A stretch of DNA of 64,000 nucleotides from Amblyomma americanum (taxonomy: Eukaryota > Arthropoda > Arachnida > Ixodida > Ixodidae): positions 25,341,769 to 25,405,768 of the forward strand of contig NC_135505.1 of the NCBI RefSeq assembly GCF_052857255.1, given 5' to 3'. The notes under the pieces are model-generated. The model was given only the letters and a program-made list of their open reading frames with translations. It did no database searches and was not told the DNA's origin. Below are positions 59,152-64,000 of this stretch, one piece after another. Positions within the stretch are counted from its first letter, which is position 1. The number at the start of each line of letters is the position of its first letter. Both the position numbers and the translations under genes were made by a program.

Positions 59152-59311
59152 GAAGAAGCAGTACTGTCCGAAATGTTTGCTGCTTTTTGCGTGCATTATT
59201 GGAAACTGTATGCATGTACTATAGCGCGTTTGCTTGTACCGTGGTACTTAAACTGTTTTTTTATGTTGTGGTTTTGGTCATGCGCGAATGCCTGTAAATT
59301 TGTCAAATGTC

Positions 59312-59317
59312 AATAAA
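59312..59317 (+). terminator. Polyadenylation signal AATAAA
   Basis: Lies about 160 bp after the end of the hAT reading frame, within GTCAATAAATATG. Position fits an mRNA 3' end, but usage cannot be shown. Confidence 0.4.
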
Positions 59318-59344
59318 TATGTTCGCACTAAAACTTCATTTTGC

Positions 59345-59570
59345 CATTTTTATCTTGTTAATGCTTGTATAACATCGCCATCTAGCGAACAAAGAAACAC
59401 TGCATAAGGGAAAAAAATTTTCACGCAGTTAATTGTTCTCTCTCGAGCCAAACTTGGATTGTAACATCTAAAAAACCTAGGTACATATACAAAAAACAAG
59501 TAAAAAGAAACTTGTTCGAGCACCCCCCCCTCCCCCTTCCCACTGAAAATATACTTCCGGCGTCCCTGCA
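59345..59570 (-). repeat. Repeat starting GGGACGCCGGAA, T-rich
   Basis: Minus strand: GGGACGCCGGAAGTATATTT, GTGGGAAGGGGGAGGGGGGG and GCTCGAACAAGTTTCTTTTT. It truncates the Gypsy element after its integrase. No coding content. Confidence 0.5.
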
Positions 59571-60645
59571 AGCTGACCTTCGTCATGGCGCTGTTTTTGG
59601 CACCCCTGAATGCCTGCCGTGAGCAACCGTGCAATCTTGCGGCAGTCTTCTGCGTGCTGGGCAGCCTCAGAAACGGTTGTGCACTCAGATGAGACAGGGC
59701 GGTATGGGAGAACTGTGTCGATGGGAGCGGATGGATGCCGGCCGTTGAGCAGAATAAACGAAAGAACCTGGTCGTGGACTGGGTAGCAGTGCTGTAGGCG
59801 TACGTAATATAGGGTAGAACTTGGTCCCAGTTCGTGTGGTTGGCGGCAACGTACATTAGCATTTTGGTTTTAATAACGCGCTACACACTAACAAAACGAC
59901 ACCGGAACGAAGGACACAGGACAAGTGACAAGTCCTTCGTTCCGGTGTCGTTTTGTTAGTGTGTAGCGCGTTATTCAAACCAAAATGTACAACCAACTAG
60001 CCCACATTGCTGCCTTGCTTACATTAGCATATCGCCCAGAGTGCGATTGAATCGTTAAGTTAGACCGTTTGTTTGCGGATGGTAGGCTGTACAAGTCCGA
60101 TGAATGATATTGCACTCGGCGAGTAGAGCTTTAACGACATCAGACAAGAAGACGCGTCCTCTGTCACTGAGGAGTTCACGAGGAGCACCGTGGCGAAGTA
60201 TAAAGCGCTGCAAAACGAAGGACGCCACTTCACGAGCTGTAGCATCTGGGAGCGCGGCGCTTTCCGCATACCGGGTCAGGTGATCAATGGCAGCAATGAC
60301 CCAGCGGTTGCCAGCAGCGGTGTACTGCAGAGGGCCGTATAAATCTATGCCAACACGGTCGAAGAGGCGAGGCGGACAATGTAGTGGCTGCAATTCTCCA
60401 GCGGAGTGATGACGCAGTTGCTTACGGCGTTGGCAGGACGGGCAGGAGCGGACGTACTTCAGGAGGAAGTTACACGTGCCGCGCCAGTAGTACCGGAGAC
60501 CGATGCGAGTGTACGTCTTGAACACTCCCGCGTGGCACAAATGCGGTTTTACGGCGATCGTCCGCGGCAAGGGGGCCTGCCAGTACCCAGAGCGTAAATC
60601 AAGAGAAGAGTCCCGCTCCTTGAAGGCAGTCCAGAGCATCATCAA
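59571..60645 (-). pseudogene. Gypsy integrase, split by a hairpin element
   Basis: Zinc finger with GVFKTYTRIGLRYYWRG and CPSCQRRK (60430-60520). DDE core: FDRVGIDLYGPL with the first Asp near 60350, LLSDRGRVFLSD with the second near 60160, and YHPQTNGLT just before 60060 where the third motif (NG-x-x-E-R) is cut. After the insertion, NWDQVLPYITYAYSTATQST (59780-59840) continues the fold. No GPY/F module because of truncation at 59570. Confidence 0.8.
59863..60019 (-). mobile_element. Short hairpin element, copy 4, inside the Gypsy integrase
   Basis: Flanked by TACATTAGCAT at 59852-59862 and 60020-60030 (11 bp, perfect). Minus strand starts with a leader, ATGTGGGCTAGTTGGTTGTA, then arms AATAACGCGCTACACACTAA, CAAAACGACACCGGAACGAA with the reverse complement after a loop of about 18 bp. 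It separates the integrase segment ending NGLT from the rest. Confidence 0.8.
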
Positions 60646-61135
60646 TTCCGGGAAGAGGATAAACGTGCTTTCGCGTGATCTTAATCAGGCGGCGGTAATC
60701 AGCGCAGGAACGAGTAGAGCCATCTATCTCCTTCACGAGTGCTACAAGTGAGACCCAAGGACTGTGTGAGGCCTGAATCACGCCGCTCTGAAGCATGGTG
60801 TCAACTTGTTCTTGCATAACGTGGCGCTCACTGGCGGAGACACGATATGGGCACTGACGCAGAGGGGCGTGGTCACCGGCGTAGATGTGGTGGGCGACAG
60901 TCGACATGTGAGTCAAAGCGAGTTGGTGGGAATCGAAGGAGGAACGAAATTGATGAAGCAGGGTGAGAAGTTGAGTGCGTTGAGGTGCAGGGGGAAAGGC
61001 GTCGATGGAGGGCAGGAAAACGTCTGGAGGCGAAGTGTCGAGTGCAGGACCCGGCGGGCTGAGAGAATCTACATCGAGGGACGACGAATCGTCAGTCTCA
61101 TCGCGATAGAGAATGAAATCAATGATCTGCACGGT
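60535..61135 (-). pseudogene. Gypsy RT, N-terminal part only
   Basis: Shows the pre-RT segment ALTHMSTVAHHIYAGDHAPL and QCPYRVSASERHVMQEQVD, then GVIQASHSPWVSLVALVKE, RSCADYRRLI and YPLPGIDDALDCLQGAGLFS, followed after a frame change by LDLRSGYWQ and RRKTAFV. Directly after this, near 60530-60536, integrase zinc-finger sequence starts. The catalytic YxDD block and RNase H are therefore deleted. Confidence 0.82.
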
Positions 61136-61144
61136 ACCGAGGCA

Positions 61145-61800
61145 CTAACCGCGACGCACAGCGGAAGCATACGTGAAAGGATTGGTCACGAACAACGCCC
61201 TAGGGCAAGCTGACAGTGTGAGGACGGCGTAAGGTATGGACAGGCACTTGCGGCACAGAAAGAGGGGCGATGGTGTAAAAAGTACGTTGCCATCGCGAGC
61301 AAGGCCAGAAATGATGGGCACAAGAACAGAAGAACAGGCAGGCAGTTCAGTGTCTTCGGCAACAACGGCTTTGGCAGCAGCGGCAGAAGGGGCATCGGGC
61401 GACGAGGAACCGCTGAGCGCAAAGAACTCGAGTTGAGCACAATCGATGACTGCGTTATGGCGCGACAGGGACTCCCAATCCAAGATGATTTCATGAGAAC
61501 AGGTTGGGAAAACGATGAATTCAATCACATAATCTCCTGAACAACGACGCGAGCCATGCACGCCGCTAACGGCGCAATAGCCTGCGCGCTGGCGGTGCGC
61601 AGCGAGAATCCAGAAAGTGGTGTCGTCACTTTTCTCAAGGAGCGGCAAAACGTGGCGGCCATGGCAGAAACAGCGGCACCGGTGTCGACAAGCGCCAGAA
61701 CAGAAACACCCTCTACGGAAACGGCGATAAGGTTGGCGGGACATAACTGAGGCCTTGGACATTTCGCTGGTGGCGCTGTTCTTGCGTCAGGAACTGCAGC
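61145..61800 (-). pseudogene. Gypsy aspartic protease region, frame-shifted
   Basis: The active-site block VSVLALVDTGAAVSAMAA (DTG) is visible near 61660-61715 in one minus frame, followed by RTASAQAIAPLAACMARVVV. The next part, CSHEIILDWESLSRHNAVID, is in another frame (61460-61510). Retroviral-type protease cleaves the element's polyprotein. At least one indel near 61530-61555 breaks it. Confidence 0.7.
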
Positions 61801-61839
61801 GTCCTTTTCCTCTTGTGAAAGATTCGAGGCAATAACTGC

Positions 61840-63072
61840 GCCGTCTAGTTTTCCTCTTGTGAAAGATTTGGGCGCCGACGCATGGGAGAAAGGGAGCGGC
61901 GACGAGGAGAAGGTGAGCGCCGGGTGGAGAAGGTGGTGCGATCAGGTGAAAGAGGGCGACTCTGTGGCGGCTCGGCTGGCGGTGAGTAGTCACTGGGAGG
62001 AGGCCAGTAACCGGCAACTGTGGATACTGGCGCACGACGATGGAAAAGCCGGGTCACATGACCAAGCAATCCGCAAGAGTAACAAATAGGTCGACTATCA
62101 CTAGTACGCCAGGTATTGCCCAATTGTCGAAGTGGTCGGAAAAAAGGCGTCGGAGCCTGAGGAACTTGAGGCACAGACGCTTGAGGTGGAACGTAGTTTG
62201 GGTGGTAGTTAGGCGGCCGCGGCCGTGCGACGGCGGCAGCGTATACGTCAGGGGTGCAGCGACAGGTGCGGCCGGCAGTGCTGGTGCGGGCGGAGGGACT
62301 GGTGGAAGGGCCTCAGCCTCTTGTTCGCTGATGGCAGTGCGAAGGTCGGGCGCCCGGTACGGAGATTGCACGGAGGGGGATGGCGGAAGCGATAACTGAT
62401 GTGCAACTTCCTCACGCACAAAATCTTTTGATCTGCGCCAATAGTTGCGAGTGGTCGGGTGTAGCCGACAGGCCGGCAAGCGACTCGACAGGTGCTTTGT
62501 GCTGGCGAGTGATTATCCTCTGCTTGCGCAGCTCGTCTTAACTCTGGCAGAGACTGACGGCTTCGGCAACGATGCGAAGATCTCGTGACCGCAGCATCTG
62601 ACATGCGTCATCCTCGACGCCTTTCGAAATATGTTTGATCTTGTCAGCCTCGGACATCTGGGCGTTGACGCGCGAGCACAAGTTGACCACGTCTTCAATG
62701 TAGCTTGCAAAAATCTCACCCGACTGCTCAGAGCGCTCGCGCAAGCGGTGTTAGGCGCGTAGCTTGCGCACAGAAGGACGCGAACACATCGGTGATGTTC
62801 GCCTTGGAAGCAGTCCACGTGGAGAAGTCTGTTTTGTGGTTGCGAAACCACAGGTTGCCAACGCCGGTCAAATAAAAGATGACGTTGTTAAATTTGGTAG
62901 TGTCCCCCCACTTGTTATATGTGCTCGCCCGCTCGTTTGATGTGAGCCAGTCTTCAGCGTCATGATCGTCAGTACCGCTGAGGAGGCGGGGTTCCCCTGC
63001 CGGAGGGAGCCGGAACAGAGGATTGAGGAGCCCACCTGCACGGCTTGGTGCATGGTTGGCGTCTACGGACAT
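61840..63072 (-). pseudogene. Gypsy gag with degenerate zinc knuckle
   Basis: Begins at ATG 63072 (MSVDANHAPSRAGG). The retrotransposon gag block DDHDAEDWLTS, NKWGDTTKFNNVIFYLTG and NLWFRNHKTDFSTW is at 62810-62980. After a frameshift near 62740 it reads ERSEQSGEIFASYIEDVVNL and RVNAQMSEADKIKHISKGVE. The nucleocapsid knuckle is CYSCGLLGHVTRLFHRR (62040-62090), where the last Cys is missing, so zinc binding is likely lost. A further frameshift or TGA near 62420 separates the two. Confidence 0.75.
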
Positions 63073-63122
63073 AGCGGGGGTCGGTAGCGTGCGGCTGCGC
63101 AGGTCCAGGGCGGTACGAGGAT

Positions 63123-63142
63123 GTTAAACCGAACCTCCACCA
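63123..63142 (-). promoter_or_regulatory. Primer binding site of the Gypsy element
   Basis: Minus strand TGGTGGAGGTTCGGTTTAAC starts two bases after the LTR end (ACA at 63147-63145). TGG is the complement of a tRNA CCA end. The priming tRNA would end GAACCTCCACCA; I cannot name it. Confidence 0.6.
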
Positions 63143-63144
63143 AA

Positions 63145-63244
63145 TGTAACTGGGGCTTAGGTCAGCGCTCAGGCGGCGGCGAAACCACAGCGGTGACAGG
63201 GTCTCTGGTCTTTCCAGGTCTCCAGGCTCTCGCTCTGAGCGATG
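63145..63244 (-). repeat. 5' LTR, inner 100 bp
   Basis: Plus strand TGTAACTGGGGCTTAGGTCA, GGCGGCGGCGAAACCACAGC and GGTCTCTGGTCTTTCCAGGT, closely matching 34776-34875. The outer part is replaced by a LINE tail from 63243. Confidence 0.75.
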
Positions 63245-64000
63245 TTGTTGTTGTTATTCTTATACTATGACACATGCCCACTTAGGGGGATTGGCCAAGA
63301 ATTGGGGGGCACAGAGAGTTTTTCAGGTAAATATTTCCTGGACGGCAATAAAATGAATGGTAAGGAAGGAAGAAGTAAACAAAAAGGAACAACGAAATGA
63401 AACAGGAAATCCATAACGCACGCAGGAGATAGAGACTGATGTTTATAGCCGAGTAATTAAATGATAATGATAATTGTAAGAATAAAAATAATATTAAGAA
63501 ATGAAAAAAATTAACAAGGTAGCCGACTTGACTCTATTAAAAAATTTTGGACGGCGGTAAAAACAGACTTGTGGCTGTACCCAAGTATGGTGGCTCCAAA
63601 CAACAATGTAACTTGGCTGCTCAAACAAAGGCCAAGCTGTTGTAGTGGTTTCTCTAAAAGCCGTGTTCTCATCATGGTGTATCGGCGGTCTATGGTTTCG
63701 TGCTCACCACAGAATACTCAGACGGGATTAAGCGCCAACCCAGACCTGTGCAAATAAAAATTTAAGGGTGGGATCCGGCAGCGGAGCCTTGATAGAGATA
63801 CCTCAACCTGCCCTGAATGGCACGATTGCCTGCTCCACGAATAACTCAGGTGCAGGTAATCATCAGGTCTTAAAAGAGATCCAGTTGTCATTCTTAACAA
63901 ATTCTGTCCCCGAAACCTCGCTGCTGTAATGTATGCTGTAGCCAGAACGATATGTAGCACGGGGCCATTGAGAGACGCCTTTGCCAGGCAGTCCGCAATT
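63243..64000 (-). mobile_element. I-clade LINE, 3' end, runs off the window
   Basis: A 3' tail rich in AAC (plus TTGTTGTTGTTATT at 63245-63258) and about 250 bp of UTR precede, on the minus strand, the C-terminal ORF2 part: CEHETIDRRYTMMRTRLLEK, PLQQLGLCLSSQVTLLFGA and ILGYSHKSVFTAVQNFI (63540-63720), with RSGLALNPVC upstream as part of the terminal Cys/His region. The insertion point is inside the Gypsy LTR. RT and RNase H would be right of the window. Confidence 0.7.

Larger units (their letters stand above)
59571..63244 (-). mobile_element. Gypsy-type LTR retrotransposon, minus strand, internally deleted
   Basis: From right to left: partial 5' LTR (63145-63244), primer binding site, gag, CCHC knuckle, protease, start of RT, zinc-finger and DDE integrase. 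The C-terminal GPY part and the 3' LTR are missing because another repeat joins at 59570. The LTR piece matches that at 34776, so both copies are one family. A hairpin element splits the integrase. Several frameshifts; not functional. Confidence 0.85.

Overview
This window looks like repeat-dense, intron-rich chelicerate nuclear DNA, most likely from a hard tick. The main reason is a tRNA-derived SINE present in at least fifteen copies. It has a B-box-like GGTTCGATCCC head and a constant 3' block ending near GGGACGTTAA, and it resembles the Ruka-type SINEs known from ixodid ticks. CR1-like and I-clade LINEs, Penelope-like elements (PLEs) with GIY-YIG domains and several DNA transposons fit this. 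No bacterial operon, rRNA gene or CRISPR array is visible.

The only convincing host gene is a type-B carboxylesterase (cholinesterase family) on the minus strand. Exon 1 (5207-5407) and exon 2 (1956-2302) have matching phases and canonical splice sites around a 2.9 kb intron. The remaining exons, including the catalytic serine, lie beyond the left edge. An I-clade LINE (1-1950) ends a few bases past the exon 2 donor.

6.4-16 kb: a nearly full-length PLE with two in-frame TAG codons, a 1 kb foldback element, LINE and SINE pieces, a tRNA-like sequence and the 3' end of a Gypsy element with its LTR. 17.9-34.7 kb: layered CR1-like LINEs, a second PLE family broken by a GAAA microsatellite, SINEs, long tetranucleotide repeats and a CR1-like LINE with ORF1, endonuclease and RT remains (31.6-34.7 kb). 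34.8-40.8 kb: a 5.6 kb PIF/Harbinger transposon with matching terminal inverted repeats and a 3 bp target duplication sits inside a Gypsy fragment. It carries a Myb/SANT-like gene and a transposase pseudogene, the latter split by a SINE.

41.0-52.0 kb: an 11 kb satellite of about 48 tandem monomers of 229 bp, with higher-order duplication. 52.7-59.3 kb: two decayed hAT transposases of the DUF4371/ZMYM1-like type, on opposite strands. 59.6-63.2 kb: a minus-strand Gypsy element with gag, protease, a truncated RT joined to integrase, a primer binding site and part of an LTR. An I-clade LINE breaks the LTR and runs off the right edge.

The most unusual signals are (1) a family of 155-167 bp hairpin insertions with different arms but a shared GGGCTAGTTGGT-like end and 10-11 bp target duplications, which look like minimal PLE derivatives; (2) the 229 bp satellite, whose monomers carry E-box and TATA-like motifs; (3) the datable nest Gypsy > Harbinger > SINE. 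All calls come from reading the sequence; no database search was run.
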